A DNA stretch of 27,844 bases from a virus. A program made the translations under genes and the position numbers. Numbering within the stretch: position 1 is the stretch's first letter; each line of letters opens with the position of its first letter. Of the stretch, positions 13,681 through 20,603 are shown one piece after another. The stretch covers positions 1 through 27,844 of IMG/VR virus record IMGVR_UViG_3300042731_001865. The stretch is one strand, 5' to 3'. The notes below the pieces were generated by a model. That model saw only the letters and a program-made list of their open reading frames with translations. It was not told the origin of the DNA and ran no database searches.

Positions 13681-14607
13681 ATGTCTTTTGCATCGCTCAA
13701 GAAGCAGTCTTCTCTCGGCAACCTTACTGCCAAACTCGTTAAAGAGGTTGAGAAGGCAAACTCTCCTCAAGGTGGAGACGATCGTCTCTGGAAACCTGAG
13801 GTAGACAAAGCAGGTAACGGTTATGCCGTTATCCGTTTCCTCCCCGCTCCTGATGGTGAGGAACTGCCTTGGACTCGTATGTATTCCCATGCTTTCCAAG
13901 GTCCTGGTGGATGGTATATTGAGAATTCTCTCACTACCATGAATCAGAAGGATCCCGTGTCTGAGTACAATACCCAACTGTGGAACAGTGGTGTTGACTC
14001 TGATAAAGAGATCGCTCGTAAGCAGAAGCGTAAGCTCTCTTACTACAGCAACATCTATGTTGTTCGTGACCCTGCCAATCCTCAAAACGAAGGTAAGGTC
14101 ATGCTCTATAAGTATGGTAAGAAGATCCATGACAAGATCCTTGCTGCCATGCAACCTGAGTTTGAAGATGAAGAGCCCATCAATCCCTTTGATTTCTGGG
14201 CAGGTGCAGACTTCAAACTGAAGATCAAGAAGGTTGCTGGTTACTGGAACTATGACTCTAGCGAGTTTGCCCGTCCTGGCACTCTTGGCGACCTGGGTGA
14301 TGGTGAACTTGAAGCGATCTGGAAGAAGGAATATTCTCTGGAAGAGATCTCTGCTCCCGCTCAGTTCAAGACTTACGAAGAACTGAAGAAGCGTCTGGAC
14401 TATGTTCTGGGCATCGCTAAACCTGCCTCTCGTCCCGCTGTGGATGAGGAGTTGGAAGATGAGAGCGAAGGTCGTGGATCATTCACTCCCGACTTTGCAT
14501 CTAAAGTCGCTGATGATCCTATCGCTGGTAAAGTGGACATGGGTGGTCCCATCAATGAAGATGAGGATGATGCCCTGAGTTACTTCCAGCGTCTTGCTGA
14601 AGAATGA
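13681..14607 (+). CDS. 32: Single-stranded DNA-binding protein gp32
   Basis: This 308-residue protein has the basic N-terminal cooperativity segment, an OB-fold core with aligned gp32 motifs (GWYIENSLTT, KRKLSYYSNIYVVRDP, EGKVMLYKYGKKIHDKI, FKLKIKKVAGYWNYDSS) and a long acidic C-terminal tail ending in EDEDDALSYF for partner proteins. It coats single-stranded DNA in replication, recombination and repair. The protein has no cysteine at all, so the zinc ribbon of T4 gp32 is absent; WYIENSLTTMNQKDPVSEY replaces it. It has its own strong promoter and a terminator after it. Confidence 0.95.
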   Translation: MSFASLKKQSSLGNLTAKLVKEVEKANSPQGGDDRLWKPEVDKAGNGYAVIRFLPAPDGEELPWTRMYSHAFQGPGGWYIENSLTTMNQKDPVSEYNTQLWNSGVDSDKEIARKQKRKLSYYSNIYVVRDPANPQNEGKVMLYKYGKKIHDKILAAMQPEFEDEEPINPFDFWAGADFKLKIKKVAGYWNYDSSEFARPGTLGDLGDGELEAIWKKEYSLEEISAPAQFKTYEELKKRLDYVLGIAKPASRPAVDEELEDESEGRGSFTPDFASKVADDPIAGKVDMGGPINEDEDDALSYFQRLAEE

Positions 14608-14615
14608 TATAAATA
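14608..14615 (+). promoter_or_regulatory. T4-type late promoter box
   Basis: TATAAATA is an exact match to the T4 late consensus. It begins directly after the gp32 stop codon. The expected start (about +6 from the last A) is near 14621, inside the 5' arm of the following terminator. It would drive the gene at 14662 and those after it. Confidence 0.65.
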
Positions 14616-14618
14616 ACC

Positions 14619-14644
14619 AGAGGGAGGCAACTCCCTCTTTTTTG
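14619..14644 (+). terminator. Rho-independent terminator after gp32
   Basis: An 8-bp stem, AGAGGGAG (14619-14626) with CTCCCTCT (14631-14638), has the stable loop GCAA and seven T residues. It should stop transcripts coming through gp32. Confidence 0.88.
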
Positions 14645-14661
14645 TCTACAAACTAAAAGAA

Positions 14662-14829
14662 ATGGCTGCATACTCTGGAAATCATTATCTTGCTAGGTTT
14701 ACTGTTGATGGTACAGAACAGACCATCGATGTGTATGCCAAGGATGACACCGATGCCAAAAACAAAGTAGCAATGCTGTACCCAGTAACTGCTGCTGATG
14801 TCACCGTATCCTCTGGCGCTCCTAACTGA
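14662..14829 (+). CDS. Small hypothetical protein
   Basis: This 55-residue protein (starts MAAYSGNHYLARFTVDG) has alternating beta-like sequence with TEQTIDVYAKDDTDAKNKVAML, which resembles a small alpha/beta domain. It is read directly: ATG at 14662, TGA at 14827-14829. Its stop overlaps the next ATG (ATGA type: the A at 14829 is shared), which supports a real coupled gene. No family is recognised. It lies downstream of a late-type promoter, so it may be expressed late. Confidence 0.62.
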   Translation: MAAYSGNHYLARFTVDGTEQTIDVYAKDDTDAKNKVAMLYPVTAADVTVSSGAPN

Positions 14830-15233
14830 TGGCACGAGATAAAGTTATCGTATACAACGGCGATGATGGCAAGTGTAGGGTAGTTATCCCTACATATGAC
14901 TGTGCATTGGCGGACGATGCTGTTATCGCTAAAGACATTCCAACAGCGGAATACTCCGTGTTGGATCCTTCTGCCTTGCCCGACAAAACATTTAGAAACG
15001 CATGGACATACAACCACTCAAGTTTAGCTGTGGATGTGGATCTTGCAAGTGCGAAAGAAATAACGACCGAAATCCTGGAGAGTCGTTATCTAGCGAACGA
15101 GAAGGAGAACGAGGAGATTACGAGAGTCGCCAACATGAGAGGGCAGACTCCAGACCTTCTTGATAATCCTGCGGTTCCATACTCCGATATCAGCGCAAAA
15201 AGAAGCGTTAATGGTCTATTGAGTCTTTTATGA
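14829..15233 (+). CDS. Conserved hypothetical protein
   Basis: This 134-residue protein starts MARDKVIVYNGDDGKCRVVI. The N-terminal half looks like a beta-rich domain, while the C-terminal part from ~75 is helical and charged (EILESRYLANEKENEEI). I recall similar N-termini (MARDKVIVYR...) in T4-like cyanophages. The function is unknown. It is coupled by a one-base overlap to the gene before and by a 4-base ATGA overlap to the oxygenase gene after, so it is part of the same operon. Confidence 0.65.
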   Translation: MARDKVIVYNGDDGKCRVVIPTYDCALADDAVIAKDIPTAEYSVLDPSALPDKTFRNAWTYNHSSLAVDVDLASAKEITTEILESRYLANEKENEEITRVANMRGQTPDLLDNPAVPYSDISAKRSVNGLLSLL

Positions 15234-15844
15234 AGGTAAATGTTGTTAATCCACCCGTTACAGGGTGGTTGGAAGTTGATCTTACAAAAGACGATATAGA
15301 TCATCTGCAATCGTGTATTGACGCTGCGAACATTAATAAGAGAACAGCAACGCATACTCTCGCTGGGCATATAGAGAGTAGTCTGTTCTTAGAAGATATT
15401 GACAATCAGTTCATGAGGAATGTATTACTTCCTTGTGCTACTAAATTCGCCCACTCTTTTCCTGGATCTTTTACGAAAGTTGACTGTGATGTTGACCGTA
15501 ATAAGTTGCATCTACGGTCTCTCTGGGTAAATTATCAGAACCAGCATGAGTTCAATCCTATGCACTCTCATACTGGTGTATTCTCCTTTGTCGTCTGGAT
15601 GAAAATACCGACAAAGAGTGAAGAGCAGCACAGTTTATTCGACATGGAAGGGTGTACAGCATCAGACTTCCACTTTACATATGTCGATACCACTGGTAAA
15701 ATAAAGAATCACTTTGTTCCTATGGATCCTGAGAAAGAAGGGAAGATGTTGTTCTTCTCCTCTCAGTTTAATCATGGGGTATATCCGTTCTACAACTGCG
15801 AAGAACAAAGAATCTCCGTCTCTGGAAACCTATTTTATGGATAA
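15230..15844 (+). CDS. 2OG-Fe(II) oxygenase-like protein
   Basis: This 204-residue protein has a double-stranded beta-helix pattern: NPMHSHTGVFSFVVWMKIP near residue 107 holds the first iron ligand(s), and FSSQFNHGVYPFYN followed by EQRISVSGN near 185 holds the distal His and the arginine that binds 2-oxoglutarate. This is the layout of cyanophage oxygenases where the first motif reads HxH rather than HxD. Members hydroxylate proteins, nucleic acids or small molecules; the phage substrate is unknown. It overlaps the next oxygenase gene by 8 bases. Confidence 0.75.
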   Translation: MKVNVVNPPVTGWLEVDLTKDDIDHLQSCIDAANINKRTATHTLAGHIESSLFLEDIDNQFMRNVLLPCATKFAHSFPGSFTKVDCDVDRNKLHLRSLWVNYQNQHEFNPMHSHTGVFSFVVWMKIPTKSEEQHSLFDMEGCTASDFHFTYVDTTGKIKNHFVPMDPEKEGKMLFFSSQFNHGVYPFYNCEEQRISVSGNLFYG

Positions 15845-16397
15845 CGCTAACTACAGTAATGAAAAACCATATTATATCTTTTCTCTAAGTGACGATGCAC
15901 TTGATAAGATTGAAGAGTATTACAATACCCTAGATGAAGATGCATGGGTTCCTATGCATCAAAAGTATGGAGATAATGAAAACTTCAGGGTATGTGACAT
16001 CCATGCTGTCGTAGCAAAATCATATCCTGCCATGATTGCTACCGACTGCTTTAATTTTATCAATGATAAAAAATATGAGTTTGATATCGATCTGTTCGAG
16101 TATCAGATGATGAGGTATGATGTCGGAGGTAACTTTGGATGGCACTGTGACTATGGTGTATCCCCTCAAGAGAATTACTGGAGAAAGTTATCCCTCACTA
16201 TCCAACTTAGTGAACCAGATGAGTATGAAGGTGGTGAACTAATTCTGGTAGACTATTTCAATCAGTGGCAACAGATGCCTAAAGAGAGAGGTGCTGCTGT
16301 TATTTTTGATGCTCGTTGTCCTCATAAAGTAAATCCAGTTCTAGCTGGTGAACGGAAGGCGATCGTGGGCTGGGCGAATGGTCCAAAGTTGCGATAG
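15837..16397 (+). CDS. 2OG-Fe(II) oxygenase, PKHD-type
   Basis: This 186-residue protein starts MDNANYSNEKPYYIFSL. The frame is open from 15714, but the ATG at 15837 (overlapping the previous stop by 8 bases) gives the normal domain length. The iron triad is H103-x-D105 (WHCDYG) and H163 (CPHKVNPV), and R173 (GERKAIVGW) binds 2-oxoglutarate at the usual +10 spacing. It is therefore predicted active, hydroxylating an unknown target. Prolyl/peptidyl hydroxylases of this P4Hc type are frequent in T4-like cyanophages. Its 3' end overlaps the antisense frameshifted gene. Confidence 0.88.
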   Translation: MDNANYSNEKPYYIFSLSDDALDKIEEYYNTLDEDAWVPMHQKYGDNENFRVCDIHAVVAKSYPAMIATDCFNFINDKKYEFDIDLFEYQMMRYDVGGNFGWHCDYGVSPQENYWRKLSLTIQLSEPDEYEGGELILVDYFNQWQQMPKERGAAVIFDARCPHKVNPVLAGERKAIVGWANGPKLR

Positions 16398-16577
16398 CAT
16401 AGCGAGGGTTAGTTTTTGCCTCGTAACTTAGCATCACAGACATTTCATCCACACACTTACACCATTTCTTTCTCGCCTCTGGCGCACCTAATGCTTTTTT
16501 TCAAACAACCTATGCCATTCATGCCAGAGTCTATTGCACTCGGCATTTTTTATGTTTAGATGTTCTTCTCGGTACAT
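16300..16577 (-). CDS. Small gene requiring a -1 shift at A AAA AAG
   Basis: The ATG at 16577 overlaps the gp53 stop (TAATG), the same coupling used between the other minus-strand genes. The zero frame encodes 29 residues (MYREEHLNIKNAECNRLWHE...FEKKH) and stops at 16488. Just before the stop, an in-phase A AAA AAG (16500-16494) allows a -1 shift into a frame that stays open to 16300 and reads ALGAPEARKKWCKCVDEM and onward, which looks like genuine coding. The shifted product would be 92 residues. Either this is a programmed frameshift or a one-base change in the A run has broken the gene. The last 98 bases are antisense to the oxygenase gene, and that part may not be meaningful. No family is recognised. 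Confidence 0.6.
16494..16500 (-). other. Candidate -1 slippery heptamer A AAA AAG
   Basis: On the minus strand the codons read gaA AAA AAG CAT TAG, so the heptamer is in phase, as in E. coli dnaX. AGG lies about 8 bases upstream, and a CGCC-AGA-GGCG mini-hairpin lies 8-9 bases downstream. These are the stimulatory elements expected for bacterial -1 frameshifting, although the hairpin is small. Confidence 0.5.
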
Positions 16578-17233
16578 TATAGACCTTTAGTATCCTGATT
16601 ATAAGTTCTCTTAGTGTCTCTGTCGATATAGTCTGAAGATTTACTATATCTGACAGAAGTTTTCAGGTCGGTCATAAACTGGGTAAGGAATTGTCTTCTA
16701 AGAATAGAGATGTTCCTCTTGTTTTCATTATTTCTAGTTTCATCCAGATAGTTCGTAACACCGATTACTGGGTTTAGTGTCAAGTTTTCGTTGTCTGGAT
16801 CTTGGATGGTAAATCCTTGATCTACTACCTTACCAGCAGGCATAATTAGTCTGCCCATACTATCTTTCACTTCTGTCGTCTCATAGAATTTGGTAGCGTT
16901 CAGATCTTGTAAACCATACTTTTCTAGAGCATAATCATACAGTTGTTTATTAGACAATGGCCATTCATCTCTGACATTGGTGATGCCAGCAGTCATCAAG
17001 ACTACCCAGTCGAGTTTTAAGTTACCATATACTGCCTGTGCAACATCTTGAGGTCTATCACCCTCTCGAATCGTATACTTTGTCAGGTATGTTGTCGATG
17101 CAAATGCATCATCTCTCAGTTTTCCTCTCACAAAGAGATTCTTTACCTGCAGATAGTTCTCTACTGCTGGACTATTGTCCAGTGGATTCCTAACGATAAT
17201 GTTAGGTAGTTGTGAAAAATAGTGTCCAGCCAT
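16577..17233 (-). CDS. 53: Baseplate wedge subunit gp53
   Basis: This 218-residue protein starts MAGHYFSQLPNIIV. The central TKYTIREGDRPQDVAQAVYGNLKLDWVVLM is the LysM-like element typical of gp53, followed by the NVRDEWPLS stretch. In T4, gp53 joins the wedges to complete the baseplate around the hub. The length is close to T4 gp53 (196). Its ATG overlaps the gp48 stop by one base, and its own stop overlaps the ATG of the frameshifted gene by one base. Confidence 0.88.
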   Translation of the reverse strand: MAGHYFSQLPNIIVRNPLDNSPAVENYLQVKNLFVRGKLRDDAFASTTYLTKYTIREGDRPQDVAQAVYGNLKLDWVVLMTAGITNVRDEWPLSNKQLYDYALEKYGLQDLNATKFYETTEVKDSMGRLIMPAGKVVDQGFTIQDPDNENLTLNPVIGVTNYLDETRNNENKRNISILRRQFLTQFMTDLKTSVRYSKSSDYIDRDTKRTYNQDTKGL

Positions 17234-18159
17234 CAGTAACCAACTCCGTTAGCGCCGTCTTGAAGGGTATCGTAGTCTTCGCGGTAGATAGGATTGAGTT
17301 CAGTAAATCCTAATGACATGTTCATATGGATGGGTGTACCATCTTCATATGTAGCGTAGGTATTACTCGCCGTGTAGTTCACGGAAACATTTCTCAGAGC
17401 ACAGATCTTAAATGCGTTCAAGAATGGGTGAGTGTTCCCACCTTTCATGTATGTAATACGGAACACATCAGGTGCATTTAAGAAACCTACATTGTCACCG
17501 CTACCTGCTTTTGGAGCGTTTGCTTCTTTAATGCATCTGATAATATCTTTTACATTCTTTGCCTCTTTCTTCGTTCTAGGTACAAAATTGAAAGCAAAGT
17601 TGAATGTTCTGATATTGACACTGTTGAACAGCATCTCAACATTCTGGTTAATGATTTGACCACTTGCTCTGGCGAGAACACCATTAACTGATGTATTTGC
17701 ACCTAATGCATTTGCACCAGCAACAACAGCAGCAGTTTTTAGGTAGTTAATAATATTGCTACCAGGGGCACCTCCTGCAGCATTAGCAAAGTCCTTCCCG
17801 ACCGACATGGCAACTTTTAGTGCTGCCTCAGGAGAGTCCGCCTCAACTGCCTTATTCATTTTCGAGATACCATAGGCAGCAGCATCACTGAGTCTATCTT
17901 CTCCCCATCCAGCAGAGTTACTGTCTTGGATGTTTCCTGGAATTGGCAGAATAATAGTCTTTTCTGCCTTTGCACCAGAAAGTCTAGACGCTGCTCTATT
18001 AGTGAGTCCGCCACTGCCTGCGGTACTAAACAGATTCGACAGACCACTGTTACCATCAGTAGGTGCAGCTCCTGCAGGACTATATTTAATAATCTCCAGA
18101 CGCAGATAGTCTGTGCTACTATCGATAATATCGTCAGGATACCTGAGGATCGTTGCCAT
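17233..18159 (-). CDS. 48: Baseplate tail-tube cap protein gp48
   Basis: This 308-residue protein starts MATILRYPDDIIDSSTDYLRLEI. The middle is Ala/Gly-rich and variable. The C-terminal part (NVSVNYTASNTYATYEDGTPIHMNMSLGFTEL near 265-297) is the conserved tail-tube-fold signature shared by gp48 and gp54. In T4, gp48 sits on the hub and begins the tail tube with gp54. A late-type box lies upstream at 18179-18186. It is followed by gp53 with a one-base overlap. Confidence 0.85.
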   Translation of the reverse strand: MATILRYPDDIIDSSTDYLRLEIIKYSPAGAAPTDGNSGLSNLFSTAGSGGLTNRAASRLSGAKAEKTIILPIPGNIQDSNSAGWGEDRLSDAAAYGISKMNKAVEADSPEAALKVAMSVGKDFANAAGGAPGSNIINYLKTAAVVAGANALGANTSVNGVLARASGQIINQNVEMLFNSVNIRTFNFAFNFVPRTKKEAKNVKDIIRCIKEANAPKAGSGDNVGFLNAPDVFRITYMKGGNTHPFLNAFKICALRNVSVNYTASNTYATYEDGTPIHMNMSLGFTELNPIYREDYDTLQDGANGVGY

Positions 18160-18178
18160 TACGCACTAGTTTTTTAGT

Positions 18179-18186
18179 TATTTATG
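18179..18186 (-). promoter_or_regulatory. Late-type promoter box upstream of gp48
   Basis: Read on the minus strand this is CATAAATA, matching NATAAATA. The predicted start is near 18173, leaving a leader of about 14 bases to the gp48 ATG at 18159. It overlaps the stop codon of the preceding gene. Confidence 0.6.
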
Positions 18187-18529
18187 TGCTCATACGGAAC
18201 TTTGCATAAGATAGAGATCTAGCATCCTCTACCTCATTTGCTCTGATTACATAAAACTTACCAATGACCTCTTCCCAGGTATAGTTTCTCTGCTTATTCC
18301 AGTGAAAGTTAAATCCTTTGATCCCCCACCGTTGCACTTCTGTGCATACAATTAGTGGGAACTCGTCGTATGTAATGTCTGGTGTTTTTGCCTTGTATAT
18401 AAATGTGTAAAATCCTCCCACCTCTGGCAGGATTGCTTCTTCATCTAGGACCGTAAGGACCTGTTCCATAATATCATCGGGTTTCTCCATACCCGTAAAA
18501 TTATCTACAACTGGTTGTAGTCTGCTCAT
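18182..18529 (-). CDS. Conserved hypothetical protein of the baseplate operon
   Basis: This 115-residue protein starts MSRLQPVVDNFTGMEKPDDIM. The middle contains FYTFIYKAKTPDITYDEFPLIV and WGIKGFNFHWNKQRNYTW, a pattern I recall in T4-like cyanophage proteins encoded next to gp4 and gp48. No function is assigned. Location suggests a structural or assembly role. It overlaps gp4 by 4 bases (ATGA) and is separated from gp48 by a late-type promoter box. Confidence 0.72.
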   Translation of the reverse strand: MSRLQPVVDNFTGMEKPDDIMEQVLTVLDEEAILPEVGGFYTFIYKAKTPDITYDEFPLIVCTEVQRWGIKGFNFHWNKQRNYTWEEVIGKFYVIRANEVEDARSLSYAKFRMST

Positions 18530-18960
18530 ACTCCTAGTTCGCTTTCTGTTAGAATTTTGAATTCCAGTCTTCTATCGGCACAAAACTCTCTTGCTGCTTC
18601 CCATTTTGCCTGGTTTTTGGCATACTCTGTTACCTCTCTAATGTACTTCTTAGTTCTCTTAGTCTGAGGTGCAGGGGCAACACATTGTCTCTTAGGTTTT
18701 ACCTCAATGATGTACTTTTTGATAGCTCCTGAAAGATCTCGCACTTTGATGTAGAAATCAGGGAAGTAACGATGGATCTTGTTATCTAATGGTGATCTAT
18801 ATGGTATGACAATCTCTTCACTACCCCACTCAAGAATGTTCTCATTTTTATCACAGTAGACCATGAATTTTCGTTCCCACAAACTGCGATAAATAATGTT
18901 GCGATGGTCTCCGCGATATTTCTGTGTATTTGAGGGTCTAAATCTACCCGAATAAGCCAT
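18526..18960 (-). CDS. 4: Head completion protein gp4
   Basis: This 144-residue protein starts MAYSGRFRPSNTQKYRGDHRN. The frame extends seven codons upstream, but MAYSGR is the conserved start. SLWERKFMVYCDKN, the following GSEEIVIPY, FPDFYIK (metal-binding Asp) and IIEVKPK (ExK) make up a PD-(D/E)XK nuclease core of the TnsA type. T4 gp4 (also gp50/65) is needed for head completion after packaging, probably trimming DNA. A late-type box (AATAAATA) is upstream at 18985-18992. Confidence 0.85.
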   Translation of the reverse strand: MAYSGRFRPSNTQKYRGDHRNIIYRSLWERKFMVYCDKNENILEWGSEEIVIPYRSPLDNKIHRYFPDFYIKVRDLSGAIKKYIIEVKPKRQCVAPAPQTKRTKKYIREVTEYAKNQAKWEAAREFCADRRLEFKILTESELGV

Positions 18961-18984
18961 ACATACTGTAACGATCAACAAAGG

Positions 18985-18992
18985 TATTTATT
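18985..18992 (-). promoter_or_regulatory. Late-type promoter box upstream of gp4
   Basis: On the minus strand this reads AATAAATA, a match to the NATAAATA late motif. It sits in the 32-base gap between the divergent gp4 and gp54 genes and touches the gp54 GTG start. The predicted start is near 18979, about 19 bases before the gp4 ATG. Confidence 0.55.
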
Positions 18993-19847
18993 GTGCCATT
19001 ACCAAGAGCAAGGTCAACTTCCTCAATGCTTTCGTTATTTTCAAAGGTCGCAACGACCAACAACTATGAGGTTTACTTCACAGGATTTGGATCTCTGCAG
19101 AAACTGAACGGTTATATTACCAAGAAAAATCCCAGAGTGAACAACTATTTCATCACTCGGGAACTAGGTTTACTCTGCAATCGTGCTGAGCTGCCAGGCA
19201 CAAGTTTTGCTACAGCACAGATTGAAGGTGATAGAATGGGTATCACCGAGAAGTTTGCACATAGTAGAATTTATACGGATACCTCGCTCACCTTTTATGT
19301 TGACTCAGATTACAGAGTAGTCGAGTTCTTTGAAACCTGGCAAGAATTCATTGCTAATGGGTCAGGTGTAACAGACGGTGTTGATCCTAGAGAAAGAGCA
19401 TACTATCATAGGATGCACTATCCTTCAGAATACAAGGTTCAAACCATGAAGATTCTGAAGTTTAATAAAGATCACTTTAGAAATGTTCAGTATACATTCC
19501 TGAACGCTTTCCCTGTCAATGTTACCTCAATGCCTGTCTCTTATGGCAATGCAAGACTGATGGAGTGTACTGTCACATTCGCATATGACAGATACTTCTT
19601 CGGTGACATTACCTCACTTACACCAACATCTAGAGTTTCTCCTGCAACAGGTCCTGCGGCACCAGGTAATGAAGAGACTCGTGATAACTACACTGGAGCA
19701 GGTGGATACACTACACCAGATCTTAAAGGTCCGTCATTCAGTGAAGCATCTTTCAATATGGATCTAGATATTAACTACAATCTTGATGTTGGTCCACTGT
19801 TCAATCCATTTACTGACGCTACATCAGAACCCTCAGCAGAGGAATAA
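18993..19847 (+). CDS. 54: Baseplate tail-tube initiator gp54
   Basis: This 284-residue protein starts with GTG (MPLPRARSTSSMLSLFSKVA). AAAGG lies about 10 bases upstream; a later ATG at 19026 would remove the conserved N-terminus. Features include TNNYEVYFTGF, the LPGTSFATAQIEGDRMG loop, and SLTFYVDSDYRVVEFFETWQEFI, which match the tail-tube fold of gp54. In T4 it sits atop gp48 and nucleates polymerisation of the tube protein gp19. The last ~70 residues are Pro/Thr- and acid-rich and variable. Confidence 0.82.
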   Translation: MPLPRARSTSSMLSLFSKVATTNNYEVYFTGFGSLQKLNGYITKKNPRVNNYFITRELGLLCNRAELPGTSFATAQIEGDRMGITEKFAHSRIYTDTSLTFYVDSDYRVVEFFETWQEFIANGSGVTDGVDPRERAYYHRMHYPSEYKVQTMKILKFNKDHFRNVQYTFLNAFPVNVTSMPVSYGNARLMECTVTFAYDRYFFGDITSLTPTSRVSPATGPAAPGNEETRDNYTGAGGYTTPDLKGPSFSEASFNMDLDINYNLDVGPLFNPFTDATSEPSAEE

Positions 19848-19850
19848 ATA
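19843..19850 (+). promoter_or_regulatory. Late-type promoter box before gp26
   Basis: AATAAATA matches NATAAATA and spans the stop codon of gp54. The expected start is near 19856, giving a leader of about 14 bases to the gp26 ATG at 19870. No Shine-Dalgarno is obvious in that leader. Confidence 0.45.
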
Positions 19851-19869
19851 AATCACTGACATACTCATC

Positions 19870-20589
19870 ATGCCATTACCTAAGATTAGTGCTCCGACAT
19901 TTGAGCTGACTATTCCATCTACAGGAAAGAAAATTAGATACAGACCTTTCCTTGTAAAAGAAGAAAAAATTCTTGTCATTGCAATGGAAACCAATGACAT
20001 GAAGCACATTGCGAGAGCAGTAAAGGATGTTCTCTCTGCATGTATTCTGACTAGAGGTGTTAAAGTAGATACGCTATCTACATTTGACATCGAGTATCTC
20101 TTCCTCAATGTTAGAGGTAAGTCTGTCGGTGAATCGGTGGACATCCTGGTAACATGTGAAGATGATGGAACTACCCAGGTTCCTGTAACCGTGTTCATCG
20201 ATGAGATTCAGATGAAGCATGATCCTGAGCATAGTGATACTATTGTTCTGGATGATGATCTGAAGATGAAGATGAAGTATCCGTCTCTGGATCAGTTCAT
20301 TAAGCAGAACTTCAATATTACTGACACTAACGACTTCGATACATCCTTTGAGATGATCGGTAGTTGTGTTGATCTGATCTACAATGAAGAAGAGACCTGG
20401 ACACAATCTGACTATACTAAGAAAGAAATGACCGAATTTCTCGGTCAGTTGGGATCTAGGCAGTTTAAGGACATTGAGAAGTTCTTTACTACGATGCCCA
20501 AACTTCATCATGAGATTACAGTAACTAATCCAAACACCGAAAAAGAAAACACCATTGTTCTGGAAGGACTGGCATCTTTTTTCAGCTAG
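19870..20589 (+). CDS. 26: Baseplate hub assembly protein gp26
   Basis: This 239-residue protein starts MPLPKISAPTFELTIPSTGKK. The opening YRPFLVKEEKILVIAMET is the signature of the T4 gp26 family. Helical segments follow, with SLDQFIKQNF and a C-terminal domain ending in GLASFFS. In T4, gp26 acts in building the baseplate hub. The final codons tcT TTT TTC AGC TAG contain an in-phase T TTT TTC slippery heptamer (20577-20583). A -1 shift there would extend the product into the following ORF, giving a 302-residue fusion. Confidence 0.88.
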   Translation: MPLPKISAPTFELTIPSTGKKIRYRPFLVKEEKILVIAMETNDMKHIARAVKDVLSACILTRGVKVDTLSTFDIEYLFLNVRGKSVGESVDILVTCEDDGTTQVPVTVFIDEIQMKHDPEHSDTIVLDDDLKMKMKYPSLDQFIKQNFNITDTNDFDTSFEMIGSCVDLIYNEEETWTQSDYTKKEMTEFLGQLGSRQFKDIEKFFTTMPKLHHEITVTNPNTEKENTIVLEGLASFFS

Positions 20590-20603
20590 CGATGTTGCAT
20601 TGT
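20577..20603 (+). other. Candidate -1 frameshift site T TTT TTC with downstream hairpin
   Basis: The heptamer T TTT TTC (20577-20583) is in the correct phase two codons before the gp26 stop. After a -1 shift the frame reads Q-L-A and then enters the next ORF with no stop. A hairpin follows five bases later: GCGATG (20589-20594) with CATTGT (20598-20603), loop TTG, six pairs including two G-T wobbles. The hairpin holds the next ATG in its left arm. Confidence 0.65.

Noticed and set aside
13660-14154. Minus-strand open frame of 164 codons opposite gp32
   Set aside because: It is antisense to a well-conserved gp32 core. No start signal or family resemblance is seen.
16403-16423. CGAGG/CCTCG hairpin after the oxygenase stop
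   Set aside because: The stem is only 5 bp with an 11-base loop and no T-run on either strand, so it is not called a terminator.
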